Position numbers and translations under genes: made by a program
In this document: positions 24,823 through 33,989 of the stretch, piece after piece
How the letters are laid out: each line of letters opens with the position of its first letter
Position numbering within the stretch: position 1 is the first letter of the stretch
Notes under the pieces: generated by a model
The model's database searches: none
Seen by the model: the letters and a program-made list of their open reading frames with translations, nothing else
What the model was told of the DNA's origin: nothing
DNA from: VAZQ01 sp963821505
GTDB taxonomy: Bacteria; Pseudomonadota; Alphaproteobacteria; Rhizobiales; Xanthobacteraceae
Assembly (NCBI GenBank): GCA_963821505.1
Contig: CAWGEH010000034.1
Span: 434,001 to 498,000, forward strand
DNA: 64,000 nucleotides
Reading direction: 5' to 3'

Positions 24823-26319
24823 TCACTTCATCGTCGGGATGATGAACTCGGCGCCTTCCTTGGTGCCGGAAGGCCAGCGCGACGTCACCGTCTTGGTCTT
24901 GGTGTAGAAGCGCACCGCGTCGGGCCCGTGCTGGTTGAGGTCGCCGAAGCCCGAGCGCTTCCAGCCGCCGAAGGTGTAATAGGAGAGCGGCACCGGGATC
25001 GCGAAGTTCACGCCCACCATGCCGACATTGACCCGGCTGGTGAAGTCGCGCGCGGTGTCGCCGTCGCGCGTGAAGATGGCGACGCCGTTGCCGTAGTCGT
25101 GCTCGGAGGGAAGCCGCAGCGCCTCCTCGTAGTCCTTGGCGCGCACCACCGAGAGCACCGGCCCGAAGATTTCCTCCTTGTAGATGCGCATCTCCGGCGT
25201 CACCTCGTCGAACAGGCAGCCGCCCATGAAGAAGCCGCGCTCGTAGCCTTGCAGCTTGAAGCCGCGGCCGTCGACCTTGAGCTTGGCGCCTTCCTTGAGC
25301 CCGAGATCGACGTAGCCCTTCACCTTGTCGAGCTGCGCCTTGGTGATCATCGGCCCGTAGTCGGCCTGCGGATCGCTCGACGGCCCGACCTTCAGGCTCT
25401 CCACCCGCGGGATCAGCTTCTCCACCAGGATGTCCGCGGTCTTCTTGCCGACCGGCACCGCGACCGAGACCGCCATGCAGCGTTCGCCGGCCGAGCCGTA
25501 GCCGGCGCCGATGAGCGCGTCGACCGCCTGGTCCATGTCGGCGTCGGGCATCACCACCATGTGGTTCTTGGCGCCGCCGAAGCACTGCACGCGCTTTCCG
25601 TGCGCGCAGCCGGTCGTATAGATGTACTCCGCGATCGCCGACGAGCCGACGAAGCCGATCGCGCGCACGCGCGGATCGGTGAGCAAGGTGTCGACCGCCT
25701 CCTTGTCGCCGTTGACGACGTTGAGCACGCCCGCCGGCAGCCCGGCTGCGACCAGAAGCTCGGCGAGCCGCATCGGCACCGAAGGATCGCGCTCCGACGG
25801 CTTGAGGATGAAGGCGTTGCCGCAGGCGAGCGCGGGCGCGAACTTCCACATCGGGATCATGGCCGGGAAGTTGAACGGGGTGATGCCCGCGACGACGCCG
25901 AGCGGCTGGCGCAGCGAGAACAGGTCGATGCCGGGACCGGCGCTGTCGCTGAACTCGCCCTTGAGCAGGTGCGGGATGCCGCAGGCGAACTCGACCACCT
26001 CGAGCCCGCGCTGAATGTCGCCCTTGGAATCGGCGAAGGTCTTGCCGTGCTCGGAGGAGAGCAGCCGCGCGAGGCTGTCGAACTCCTTCTGCATCAGCTC
26101 GAGGAACTTGAACAGCACCCGCGCGCGCCGCTGCGGGTTGGTCGCGGCCCAGGCCGGCTGCGCCGCGTCGGCGTTGGCGATCGCATGCTCCATCTCAGCT
26201 TTGCTGGCGAAGGCCACCTTCGCCTGCACCTCGCCGGTATTGGGATCGAACACGTCGCCGCTGCGGCCGGATGTGCCCGCGACGGCCTTGCCGCCGATGA
26301 AATGGCCGATCTCGCGCAT
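24823..26319 (-). CDS. mmsA: CoA-acylating methylmalonate-semialdehyde dehydrogenase
   Basis: A 498-residue cytosolic aldehyde dehydrogenase that turns (methyl)malonate semialdehyde into propionyl-CoA or acetyl-CoA with NAD+ and CoA, in valine, inositol or pyrimidine/beta-alanine breakdown. The catalytic cysteine is Cys281 in GERCMAVS. FGGAKNH (247-253) replaces the usual general-base ELGGK segment and is diagnostic for this CoA-dependent branch. GITPFNFPAMIPMW is the NAD-site entry. ATG 26319 gives the normal start (MREIGHFIGG). No other valine-pathway gene is adjacent; a composite repeat lies upstream. Confidence 0.95.
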   Translation of the reverse strand: MREIGHFIGGKAVAGTSGRSGDVFDPNTGEVQAKVAFASKAEMEHAIANADAAQPAWAATNPQRRARVLFKFLELMQKEFDSLARLLSSEHGKTFADSKGDIQRGLEVVEFACGIPHLLKGEFSDSAGPGIDLFSLRQPLGVVAGITPFNFPAMIPMWKFAPALACGNAFILKPSERDPSVPMRLAELLVAAGLPAGVLNVVNGDKEAVDTLLTDPRVRAIGFVGSSAIAEYIYTTGCAHGKRVQCFGGAKNHMVVMPDADMDQAVDALIGAGYGSAGERCMAVSVAVPVGKKTADILVEKLIPRVESLKVGPSSDPQADYGPMITKAQLDKVKGYVDLGLKEGAKLKVDGRGFKLQGYERGFFMGGCLFDEVTPEMRIYKEEIFGPVLSVVRAKDYEEALRLPSEHDYGNGVAIFTRDGDTARDFTSRVNVGMVGVNFAIPVPLSYYTFGGWKRSGFGDLNQHGPDAVRFYTKTKTVTSRWPSGTKEGAEFIIPTMK

Positions 26320-26514
26320 GGGTGTCTCCGTCGGATACGCGCCCGCCTCGAGGGGCTGTTCTTCCCTTGTCAGATAGCGCAGCTTGCGCCCTGCGGGAAG
26401 GAGGCGAGGGGCCGACGGTCGCGCGCGGCGGCGGGCGTCATCGCCCGCCGCTCGTCGAAACCGCTTCGACGCTCGGCCTGCAGCCGGGCCAAGCCGGTTC
26501 AGGCGACGCGCGGC

Positions 26515-26785
26515 TAGTGCCCCGGACCCGAAGTTCGCGCACATCGCGCGGCAAGTTCAATCGCGAACTTCGGGTTCAAAAGGGGCACTAGAATCATAGA
26601 GTTGCTAGTGGTCCTTAAATTCCGAAGTTCGTATCTGAATGTGCCGCGAGTGCTGACGAACTTCGGAATCGGACCACTAGCGCATGTTCCGGAAAAGTGG
26701 GAACCGGTTTTCCGAACAGAACATGCGCAAAATCGAAGAATCTAGAGCGCATCACGATTCGACCCAATCGGGATGCGCTCTAATG
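26515..26785. repeat. Composite interspersed repeat, units A-B-C (second copy)
   Basis: Nearly identical in content, order and linkers to 6457-6720: unit A 26515-26590, linker with GAATCATAGAGTTG, unit B 26606-26680, unit C 26682-26785. Only scattered base changes separate the two. It lies between the divergently placed mmsA promoter side and the VOC genes. Confidence 0.85.
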
Positions 26786-26862
26786 GGACGACGCAAGGGG
26801 ATGGAGCGTCGCAGGCGTGCCGACGGACCCGGCGCCTGCTCCCGCTTCTGGTCTCGCGGCGC

Positions 26863-27276
26863 TCAAGCCTCTGCGATGATCATCCAGCCCACGCCGAAGC
26901 GGTCGGCGACCGCGCCGAAGCGCTTGGCGAAGAATGTCTTGCCCAACGGCATTCGCACCTGTCCGCCGTCGGCGAGCGCCGCGAACATGCGGTCGGCCTC
27001 GGCCTCGTCCTTGGCATCGAGGGAGAGCGAGAAGCCCTCGAAATTCGGCTTGTCCGGCGCGCAGCCGTCGGACGCCATCACGGCCGCGCCGTTGATGCGA
27101 AGACACGCGTGCATGATTTTGTTGTCGCTGCCGGGCGGGACCACGCCGGGCGGCGGCGGCTCCGGGCTGTCCTTGAAACGCATCACCATCCCGACTTCGG
27201 CGCCGAGCGCCTTCTTGTAGAACTCGATCGCCTCCTCGCAGCGGCCGTTGAAGAACAGATAGGGTGTCACTGACAT
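26863..27276 (-). CDS. VOC-family protein (PhnB-like)
   Basis: A 137-residue VOC/glyoxalase-fold protein of the PhnB-like branch. It opens with VTPYLFFNGRCEEAIEFYKKALGAEVGM, contains HACLRINGAAVMASDG, and closes with GKTFFAKRFGAVADRFGVGWMI, where FGVGW replaces the metal-binding tail of true glyoxalases. Such proteins are common, often next to sigma factors or regulators; function is unknown. It lies 51 bp downstream of another PhnB-like gene on the same strand, and the pair is divergent from a MarR regulator. Confidence 0.87.
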   Translation of the reverse strand: MSVTPYLFFNGRCEEAIEFYKKALGAEVGMVMRFKDSPEPPPPGVVPPGSDNKIMHACLRINGAAVMASDGCAPDKPNFEGFSLSLDAKDEAEADRMFAALADGGQVRMPLGKTFFAKRFGAVADRFGVGWMIIAEA

Positions 27277-27327
27277 GGTCTTGGTCTCTCCTCTTGAAGG
27301 TTGTTTCTATGTCGCAATCACGCGCGT

Positions 27328-27822
27328 TCAGGCGGCTTGCGCCCGTTCCAGCGCCGCGAGGTCGATCTTGCGCATCTGCAACATCGAGCGCATGACCCGT
27401 TGCGCCTTTTCCGATTTTTCGTCCATCAGCATGTCCGGCAGCGCCCGCGGGATGACCTGCCACGAGAGGCCGAACTTGTCCTTCAGCCAGCCGCACGGTC
27501 CTTCCTCGCCGTCCTTGGAAAGCCTGCTCCAGAAGTAGTCGATCTCCTGCTGCGTTTCGCAGTGGACCTGGAACGACACGGCCTCGTTGAACTTGAACTG
27601 CGGGCCGCAGTTGATCGCCGTGAACGTCTGCCCTTCGACTTCGAACTCTACGGCCATCACCGTTCCGGCCTGCTTCCCGTGGACTTCGAATCCCTCTTTT
27701 CCGTAGCGGCTGATTTTTCCGATCTTGGAATTCTTGAAGACGGACGCGTAAAATTTCGCCGCCTCTTCGGCCTGGGTATCGAACAACAGGCAGGGCATGA
27801 TCTTCTGGGTTGTCAGCTGCAT
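27328..27822 (-). CDS. VOC-family protein (3-demethylubiquinone methyltransferase-like domain, PhnB-like)
   Basis: A 164-residue VOC-fold protein: QKIMPCLLFDTQAEEAAKFYASVFKNSKI at the start, GQTFTAINCGPQFKFNEAVSF in the middle, and GEEGPCGWLKDKFGLSWQVIP near the end, which is the PF06983 pattern. The C-terminal 30 residues (MRSMLQMRKIDLAALERA) form a helix. Despite the domain name the family is not a methyltransferase by itself. I start at ATG 27822 because GGAGAG lies at good spacing upstream; a longer frame begins at 27924. Likely one operon with the VOC gene downstream and likely controlled by the divergent MarR gene. Confidence 0.87.
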   Translation of the reverse strand: MQLTTQKIMPCLLFDTQAEEAAKFYASVFKNSKIGKISRYGKEGFEVHGKQAGTVMAVEFEVEGQTFTAINCGPQFKFNEAVSFQVHCETQQEIDYFWSRLSKDGEEGPCGWLKDKFGLSWQVIPRALPDMLMDEKSEKAQRVMRSMLQMRKIDLAALERAQAA

Positions 27823-27910
27823 GCTCTTACTCTCCTTGCGGTGCTGCATTCCGTCCGCGCCGCGACCGGGGCGCGCCCCGCTGCATCGGCCCGTGTCCTT
27901 GACAGAATAG

Positions 27911-27922
27911 GTTGGTATCAAC
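27911..27922. promoter_or_regulatory. Candidate MarR operator (GTTGGTATCAAC)
   Basis: A short imperfect palindrome GTTG-GTAT-CAAC in the AT-richer divergent gap between the PhnB-like gene and the MarR gene. MarR proteins often bind such 12-18 bp palindromes beside their own start. Function is inferred from position and symmetry only. Confidence 0.35.
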
Positions 27923-27926
27923 ATAA

Positions 27927-28379
27927 TTGTGGCATGTCAAAGGCGCCCGAATTCCGTTCGAGACCACGCGTTTCGTTCGGGACGCGTGCCTGTGCCTTCA
28001 CCTGCAGCGCGCGGCGCGGGCGCTGGCGCGGCGCTTCGACGACGCGTTCCGGCCGCTCGGCCTGACCAGCGGGCAGTACTCGATGCTGATGTCGATGAAC
28101 CGGCCCGAGCGGCCCAGCATCGGTTCGGTCGCATCCGTGCTTTCCATGGACCGCACGACGCTCACCGCCGCGCTCAAGCCGTTGCAGCGGCGCGGCCTCG
28201 TCACGGTGATGGTCGACGCCGACGACAGGCGAAGCCGCCGGCTGCAGCTGACGCCCGCGGGTCGCGCACTGCTCACGCGCGCCGTACCGGTCTGGCGGCG
28301 CACGCATGCCGAGATCGAGCGCCTGCTTCCGCGCGCCGGCGCGGACCGCCTGCGGCGAAACCTGCGCGCGCTGGCCTGA
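27927..28379 (+). CDS. MarR-family transcriptional regulator
   Basis: About 140-150 residues. The winged helix is clear: GLTSGQYSMLMSMNR, the recognition region (SVASVLSMDRTTLTAALKPLQRRGLV), and the wing VDADDRRSRRLQLTPAGRALL. It is divergent from two PhnB-like VOC genes and probably controls them. The start is uncertain: in this frame only a TTG at 27927 is available near the front, while an ATG at 27934 in another frame begins MSKAPEFR, which resembles a plausible N-terminus. A single-base deletion between 27957 and 27965 would explain this, as in neighbouring genes. The core domain is intact. Confidence 0.82.
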   Translation: MWHVKGARIPFETTRFVRDACLCLHLQRAARALARRFDDAFRPLGLTSGQYSMLMSMNRPERPSIGSVASVLSMDRTTLTAALKPLQRRGLVTVMVDADDRRSRRLQLTPAGRALLTRAVPVWRRTHAEIERLLPRAGADRLRRNLRALA

Positions 28380-28535
28380 ACGGGCGGCGCCCATGTCGGC
28401 GGGCGCCCGGCTGCGGCTGACGGCGGGATGGCCGACATCGACGAAGGCGCGCGGCCGCCCGGCGTCGCACCTCCCGCATGAGTCGCTCGACGACGCTATT
28501 TAATTTCAACGTGCCACCGCGTTGCTCCACATGGC

Positions 28536-29513
28536 TCAACGAGCCAGCCAGATGGTCATTCCCGGCTCAAACTTGCCCACATTGCCTTGGGGATCGAGGC
28601 GCAGGCGCAGCGTGTTGAGGTCGTGATCGCCGACCGCGCGCTCGGCCTGCCAGGTCGCGAACGGCCCGAGCGGCAGCAGCTCGGTAACGACGGCAGGCGT
28701 CGGCGGTTGCACGCCCGGTCGCGCGACGTCGACCGTCGTCCCCACCGTGAGGCCGTGCAGCCGATCCTCGCGCGCGTTGAACGACAGCCAGCGTTTGTCG
28801 GGCACCTCGATCGCGAGCACTGGCTCGCCGGCGAGGACGTTCTCGCCGACCTCGGCGACGACCACGCTGACGACCCCGTCGGCCGGCGCCCGCAGGATGG
28901 TCTTTTCCAGCTGTCGCTCGAGCACCGCAAGCGCGGCCGCCGCGGCCTTGACCTGCGCGTCGGCGATGGCGCGCTCCTCCTTGGTCGGTCCGGCTTGCGC
29001 AGCGGCATGGTTTGCCTCGGCTTCCGCCACGTCAGCCCGTGCACTCGCCGCATCGTTTTGTGCCTGGTCGAGAGATTGCTGCGACGCAACGTCCTGGCGC
29101 GCAAGGGTGGCCGTTCGGCCCAGTTGCAATTCCGCGTATGCCAACCGCGACTTCGCCTTGGCGATTTCGGCGGCGAGCGCGGCGACCTCCTCCGCGCGCA
29201 CGCCGGCATAGACGTGGTCGCGGTTGGCGGCGGCGGCGGCAAGGGCTGCGCGCGCCTGCGCCACCGCTGCGGTCAGCTCGAGCGCGGACAGCTCGGCGAC
29301 GACCTCGCCGGCACGCACGCGGGCGCCTTTCTGGACCTTGATGGCGGCAAGCTGGCCGCCGACCTCGGGCGCCACGCGCACCTCGGTCGCGCGCACGATG
29401 CCGACGATGGGTGCGGCCGTCTCCGGGACGCCACAGCACATATCCGCCCGCGCCCGCCGCGACGAGCGATCAGGCCGAGCGCGATGATCGCGTGCGGACC
29501 TGCGGCTAGCCAT
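28536..29513 (-). pseudogene. HlyD-family membrane fusion protein, frameshifted near N-terminus
   Basis: The main frame reads a periplasmic adaptor of about 300 residues: a barrel-sandwich half-motif (VRVAPEVGGQLAAIKVQKGARVRAGEVVAEL), a long coiled-coil hairpin rich in Ala and Glu, the second half-motif (ILRAPADGVVSVVVAEVGENVLAGEPV) and a beta-barrel end. The N-terminal membrane helix is split over frames: AIIALGLIA is in one, VAAGAGGYVLWR in a second, and the body in a third, so at least two single-base changes lie around 29440-29470. HlyD proteins link inner-membrane exporters to outer-membrane channels. Last gene of a four-gene export operon. Confidence 0.75.
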
Positions 29514-30658
29514 GCCGGCTGCCTCCGCTCGACGACGAACGCGGACATCACCGCGAGCGCGAAATAGACGATGGCCAGGCCCCAGAGGCCGCGCCAGTCG
29601 TGCGCCACCTCCCATAGGCTCGCGCCCAGCTGGTCGATGCGGACGATGCCGTCGATGGCGAAATCCGAAGGGAATATGGAGCCCGCGGCAAGGACCGGCT
29701 TGGGGATGGCTTCGCGCGGCCAGGAAAAGCCCGCCAGGAAAAACTGCGGAAGGCTCGTGCCGAGGACGATGAGCGTCGGGGCCTCCGGGCGCTTGAACCA
29801 GGCGCCCAGCGCCTGGCCCATGAAGCTGGTCGCAAGAATGAAGACCGCCCCCAGCGCGAAGAATTGCAGGGGGTCGCCGAGCACGGAAAAGCCGTAGGAG
29901 CGCGGCAGCACGAGGAAGTAGAGCGCGAGCGCGGGCGCATAGATGGTCAGGTGCGCGATGCCGCGGCCGAGCACGCTGGCGAACGCTCCGCCGGCGGCCT
30001 GCGCCAGGGCTGCGCCGGTCAGCATCGCGGAGCCGATCAGCAGCGTCTGCTGCAGAATCAACACGAAGGCAGCGGGCACGATGTAGCTCGCGTAGCCGCC
30101 GACCGGGTTGAAGATCGGCTGCAGCAGGATGTCGGCGGGGCTGGTGGCCGCCAGCGCCGCCTTGGCGAGGCTGCCATCGGTGCGCGCGCCGCGCGCGGCG
30201 AGCTCCGACGACAGCGTATTGATCGCAAGCGAGATCCCGCTCGACATTGTTCTGAAGATGAACAGGTAGGTGGCATCGGCATAGATCGGAAGGTGGGCGG
30301 TGTCGCCCTTGAGCACGTCGCGCTGCGTCCGGGGCGGGATGCCGACCACGGCGAAGGCCTCGCCGCGATCCATCGCCGCGCGCGCCTCGGCGAGCGTCTC
30401 GGCGCGGACCGCGACGCTCGACCGCGCCGCTCGCATCCAAGGTCTGCACGATGCTGCGGCTCAGCTCGCTCAGATCGTTGTCGACCACCGCGATCGGGAT
30501 CTTGCGCAGGATCTGGTTGAGATAGGGCTGCGGGTAATAGAAGCCGTAGACCAGCGGCGCCACCACCAGCAGGATAAAGGCTCCGCGGGTCGCGAGCACG
30601 CGCCCCCACTCGGCGGCGAAGGCTCCGCCGATGCCGCGCCGCGCGGCAGGGACCGGCG
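29506..30658 (-). pseudogene. ABC-2-type permease B (YhhJ-like), frameshifted
   Basis: An inner-membrane export permease with an N-terminal helix (AFILLVVAPLVYGFYYPQPY), a large periplasmic domain beginning IPIAVVDNDLSELSRSIVQTL, and several C-terminal helices (for example ALALYFLVLPRSYGFSVLG and FVLILQQTLLIGSAMLTGAA). This is the ABC-2_3/YhhJ layout. The frame breaks at about 30421: one side reads DASGAVERR and the other SVAVRAETLAEARAAMDRGE, which join naturally after a one-base correction. Exact start and stop are unclear; the boundary with permease A near 30650 is estimated. No ATPase gene accompanies the operon. Confidence 0.7.
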
Positions 30659-31828
30659 CCGGCGCCGGCGCGGGCGCGCGTGGGGAACGTGCGTCCTGCG
30701 AGCGCGCGCAGGCGCAGAAACGCGAGCAGCGTGTAGAGCACGGCGAGCGCCGCCAGCACGGCGAAGGGGCGCGCGGAGTTGGAGAGCGGCAATCCGCGCG
30801 CCGCCTGCCCGAGCAGCACCGCCATGTACCAGCGCAGCGGCAGGATCGCGCTCCAGATTTGCGCAAAAGCGTTCATGCCCAGCAGCGGAAATCCCACGCC
30901 CGCGTAGCCGAATGCGGGCGAGACCACGAGACCGGTGAGGCCGAGGCCGGTCGCGAGGTCGAGCACCAGGAGCTGCATCAGCGCTCCCAGCGCCAGGTAG
31001 CCGACGATCAGCAGGCATCCTGCGGCCACCATCATCGGCACGTCGCCCTTGAACGAAATCCCGAGCAGTCCCTCCAAAATGAGCGCCGCCGACAGCATGA
31101 TGACGAAGAAAATCAGGAACAGGGGCGCAAGCTTGCCGGCGAGCGCGACGATCGGGTTACCGCCCGCGCAGGCGAGCCAGGTGCGCATGCTGCGCCGGCG
31201 GAACTCGGAGCCGACCGCGTAGCCGGCGGCGAGCGCGATGATCACATGGGCGACCATCGGCAACAGCGCACGCAGCAAGAACTGCGCGTAGTTCCTCTGC
31301 GGATTGACCAGCACGATCGTCTCGGCAACGAGCGCCCCGATGCGGGACGCTTTTGGTGCCGCGTGGGCCGCGGACGCCACGCTGGCGGCGGCGAGGCTGT
31401 CGCTCAGGCCCGACGCCGCCACGCCCGCGGCCGTCAGGAACTGCTGATTGTAGAATGCGACCACCTGCGGCCGGCGCTCGGCCTTGAGGTCGCGCTCGAA
31501 ATTGGCCGGGATATAGACGGCGGCAATGGCGTTCGCCGGCCCGTATCGCGCGCGCCGCCGACGCGAGGTCGCCGGCGCGCTCGACGATGCCGAGACTGGG
31601 AGACGCGGCCACCTGCTCGACGAAGGCGCGCGAGGTCTCCGATCGGTCCGCGTCGACGACGACCACCCCGAGCTCGCGGATCACCGGCTGACTGAAGACC
31701 GCGGTCAGGACCGCGAAGGCGAACAGCGGCACGCCGAAGATCAAGATGAGCGCCACGCGGTCGTGCAGCAGCCATCGCCATTCGCGTCTGGCGACCAGCA
31801 GGAAGCCGGGCTTCGGCGCCGGCCTCAT
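30659..31828 (-). pseudogene. ABC-2-type permease A, frameshifted
   Basis: Paralogue of permease B and first of the two: FLLVARREWRWLLHDRVALILIFGVPLFAF is the N-terminal helix, followed by the periplasmic part VVVDADRSETSRAFVEQV and a membrane half with MVAHVIIALAAGYAVGSEFRRR and later helices. The frame breaks near 31535, where RAIRAGE must join ANAIAAVYIPANF. Its ATG (31828) lies in the same frame as the preceding HlyD tail with no stop between; shifting one base there would give that HlyD gene a TGA overlapping this ATG, the normal arrangement. The 3' boundary is estimated. Confidence 0.7.
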
Positions 31829-32889
31829 CGGCGCGCCTCGCACGTCCAGATAGGCGCTCATGCCGGGCCGCAGCTCCGGCACCTTGTCGACGGGGTAGGC
31901 ACGGATCGAAAACGTCCGCAGGTCGAAATCGCCGGTGGCGCGGGTGGCGCGCCAGCTCGCGTACTCGCCCTTGGTGGCGATCAGCCTGACCTCGACGGTG
32001 ATGTGGCGATCGCCGAGCGCCGGAATGCGCACGCCGAAGCGGTCCCCGAGCTTTGAGCGTCTTGACCAGATCCTCGCGCAGATCGAAGTGGACCCACATG
32101 TCGCCGAGATCGACCAGCGTTATCAGCGGCACGCCGGGCGAAACGTATTCGCCGGGCTCGACGTTGCGCTTGTAGACCTGCGCGGCTACCGGCGCGTAGA
32201 TCACCATCTGGTCGATGATCGATTGCACGGCCTTGATGTCGGCGATGGCCTTGCCGACATTCGCCTCGGCGATCTCATGCTCCTCGCGCGTATAGCCGTT
32301 GACCGCCTGCTCATAGGCCGATTTGGCCTGATCCGTCGCCGCGCTCGCTTTCGTGCAGGGCGTCGGTCGCCTGGTCGAGGCGCGCCTGCGGCGCATTGCC
32401 ATGCTCGGCCAGCTGGCTGATCCGGTCGTAGGTCTTCTTGGCCAGGACCACGCTCGCCTGCGCCCGCTCGAGCGCGGCCTTGCGCGCCGCGATCACCTCC
32501 GGCCGCGTGCCGACGTTGATGTTGGCGAGCTGCGCCTCGGCGACCACCTTGGCGGCCAGCGCCTGCTCGTGCTTCGCCAGCGTTTCGGGATTGTCGATCC
32601 GCACCAGCACGGCGCCGGCGGCGACGTCCTGGCCGCGCACAACCGGGATGTCCCCGACGCGGCCCTCGACCCGCGCCGCGATGTCGAGCCGCGTCGCATC
32701 CACCTCGCCCTGCACCAGCAGGGGTTGGGGCCGCACCAGGTACCAGATCGACAGGCCGGCGATGGCGGCGACCACCAGGCCGACGATCATGGACGGAATG
32801 CGGGAAGGGCGGCGGGGCCGCGCCTTCGGTGCTTCCTTCACCGGCTCGGGCGCAGTTTCCGCTGGAGCGGCGGGCGTCGGCATTTCCAT
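31829..32889 (-). pseudogene. HlyD-family membrane fusion protein, frameshifted
   Basis: First gene of the export operon. It starts MEMPTPAAPAE with a proline-rich cytosolic tail, one membrane helix (MIVGLVVAAIAGLSIWYLV), and an adaptor body (LLVQGEVDATRLDIAARVEGRV, long coiled coil, YAPVAAQVYKRNVEPGEYVSPG, ending LRPGMSAYLDVR). Breaks: about 32340 (LHESER must join AATDQAK), 32052-32054 (an extra base in a T3 run; LVKTLK must join LGDRFGVRIPA), and about 31837 near the stop. Three single-base errors in one gene with otherwise conserved sequence argue for sequence error or very recent decay. ATG 32889 has AGAGG upstream. Confidence 0.75.
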
Positions 32890-32989
32890 TCCAAACCTCT
32901 GCACGCCTTTGTCGGTTCGTCGAGCCCCCAGTTTGTGGTCGGAATCAGTTTGGTTGATGAGCGCCGATCTTGCAATTGGTTGCAATGCC

Positions 32990-33075
32990 GCGTCACGTTT
33001 CTTGCTCCGTCGGCTTCAATCCTTCGACGAGGCACGCGGAGGGTTGGTGCGTCGCGGAGCTGCTCCTCAGGAGCG
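32990..33075. repeat. Degenerate CATCCTTCGAGA-type repeat
   Basis: ATCCTTCGACGAGGC and GCTCCTCAGGAGCG mark a decayed member of the composite-repeat family in the gap upstream of the export operon. Confidence 0.4.
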
Positions 33076-33163
33076 AGGTTGTCCTGGGAAGCCAGGGCGA
33101 ACGCAAGCCTTATCGACCAACTGGCGTGTGATTGACGGTCCTGCGGTTCACGGCCGGCGTGAG

Positions 33164-33559
33164 TTACCGTTCACGCTGAAACCAGCGGAGCAGAAGGTCC
33201 CCGTAGCCCCAGACCGCGGTACCGACAATGCCGGTCAGATAACCGAGATACGAAAGGACCACGTAGGACTTGGGCGGGTTGAGGCGAAGCTCGATTTCTC
33301 TCGGCACCGATACGAGGCCTTCTTTGAGCGCCGTCGCCAGTGCGCGCTGATAGAAATGGGCGAGCCTGAAGGTGACCGCCGCTCCGACCAAACACATGAC
33401 CGAGCCTGACCGGGCAAACCAATCGGTGCCCGCCTTGCTGGAGAGATAGTAGGAAAATATTGCGAACAGCCAGGCCGCCGCCACCAACAAACCAAAGCAA
33501 ATGATGGTGCGGGTGAGCCCCGCGTATAACGATTCTATTCGAGCTTGGTCTGTCGCCAT
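33164..33559 (-). CDS. Small membrane protein, unknown function
   Basis: A 131-residue protein with three hydrophobic segments: TIICFGLLVAAAWLFAIFSYYL, VMCLVGAAVTFRLAHFY, and YVVLSYLGYLTGIVGTAVWGY, ending in a basic tail (RWFQRER). The first is preceded by a short cytosolic leader. ATG 33559 is chosen because a longer frame adds a Cys/Arg-rich leader with no membrane logic. No family recognised. Base composition is visibly less GC-rich than in neighbours, and the surrounding region is gene-poor, so it may be acquired DNA. Confidence 0.6.
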   Translation of the reverse strand: MATDQARIESLYAGLTRTIICFGLLVAAAWLFAIFSYYLSSKAGTDWFARSGSVMCLVGAAVTFRLAHFYQRALATALKEGLVSVPREIELRLNPPKSYVVLSYLGYLTGIVGTAVWGYGDLLLRWFQRER

Positions 33560-33794
33560 TTTCACGCCTCGGCGCAAGGAGAACGCCGTGGGAAGCATAC
33601 ACCCGTCCGCGCAGCCAGCGGCCACGACGTGAGCAAAAACACCGGCGCTCGCGCTGCGCTCTCGGCTGGCGGCAACGCCGGTCCGCGCTCGCCGAGCAAG
33701 ACGAGGTCGAACAACCCGGTGATCACCGGCAAGCGCGGAACGGCGACAACAGGCGCAGTGACCGCCGCTGACCCTCAACGCGAGACTCACGCTA

Positions 33795-33989
33795 TCAACG
33801 CGGCGCGCTGTCTTTCTGGCCCTGAGCCAGGAACGCTAGGGCGGTCCGACGGGCTTCGCCTAAGTCGGTCAGCGGTCCGTCATACACCAGGGCGCCATCG
33901 TCGCCGACGGTGAACCGGTAGGTCTCGTATGTCTGTCTGTTCGCCACGAAGATCTTCGGATGCTCGTGACGCACGACCTGAAAGCTCAT
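33795..33989 (-). CDS. 64-residue hypothetical protein
   Basis: Starts at ATG 33989 behind a good GGAGGG site and reads MSFQVVRHEHPKIFVANRQT then YRFTVGDDGALVYDGPLTDLGEARRTALAFLA, a mixed beta-alpha small protein. It looks like a genuine small gene by its ribosome site and amino-acid balance. No family recognised. The longer frame to 34184 has no support. Confidence 0.5.
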   Translation of the reverse strand: MSFQVVRHEHPKIFVANRQTYETYRFTVGDDGALVYDGPLTDLGEARRTALAFLAQGQKDSAPR

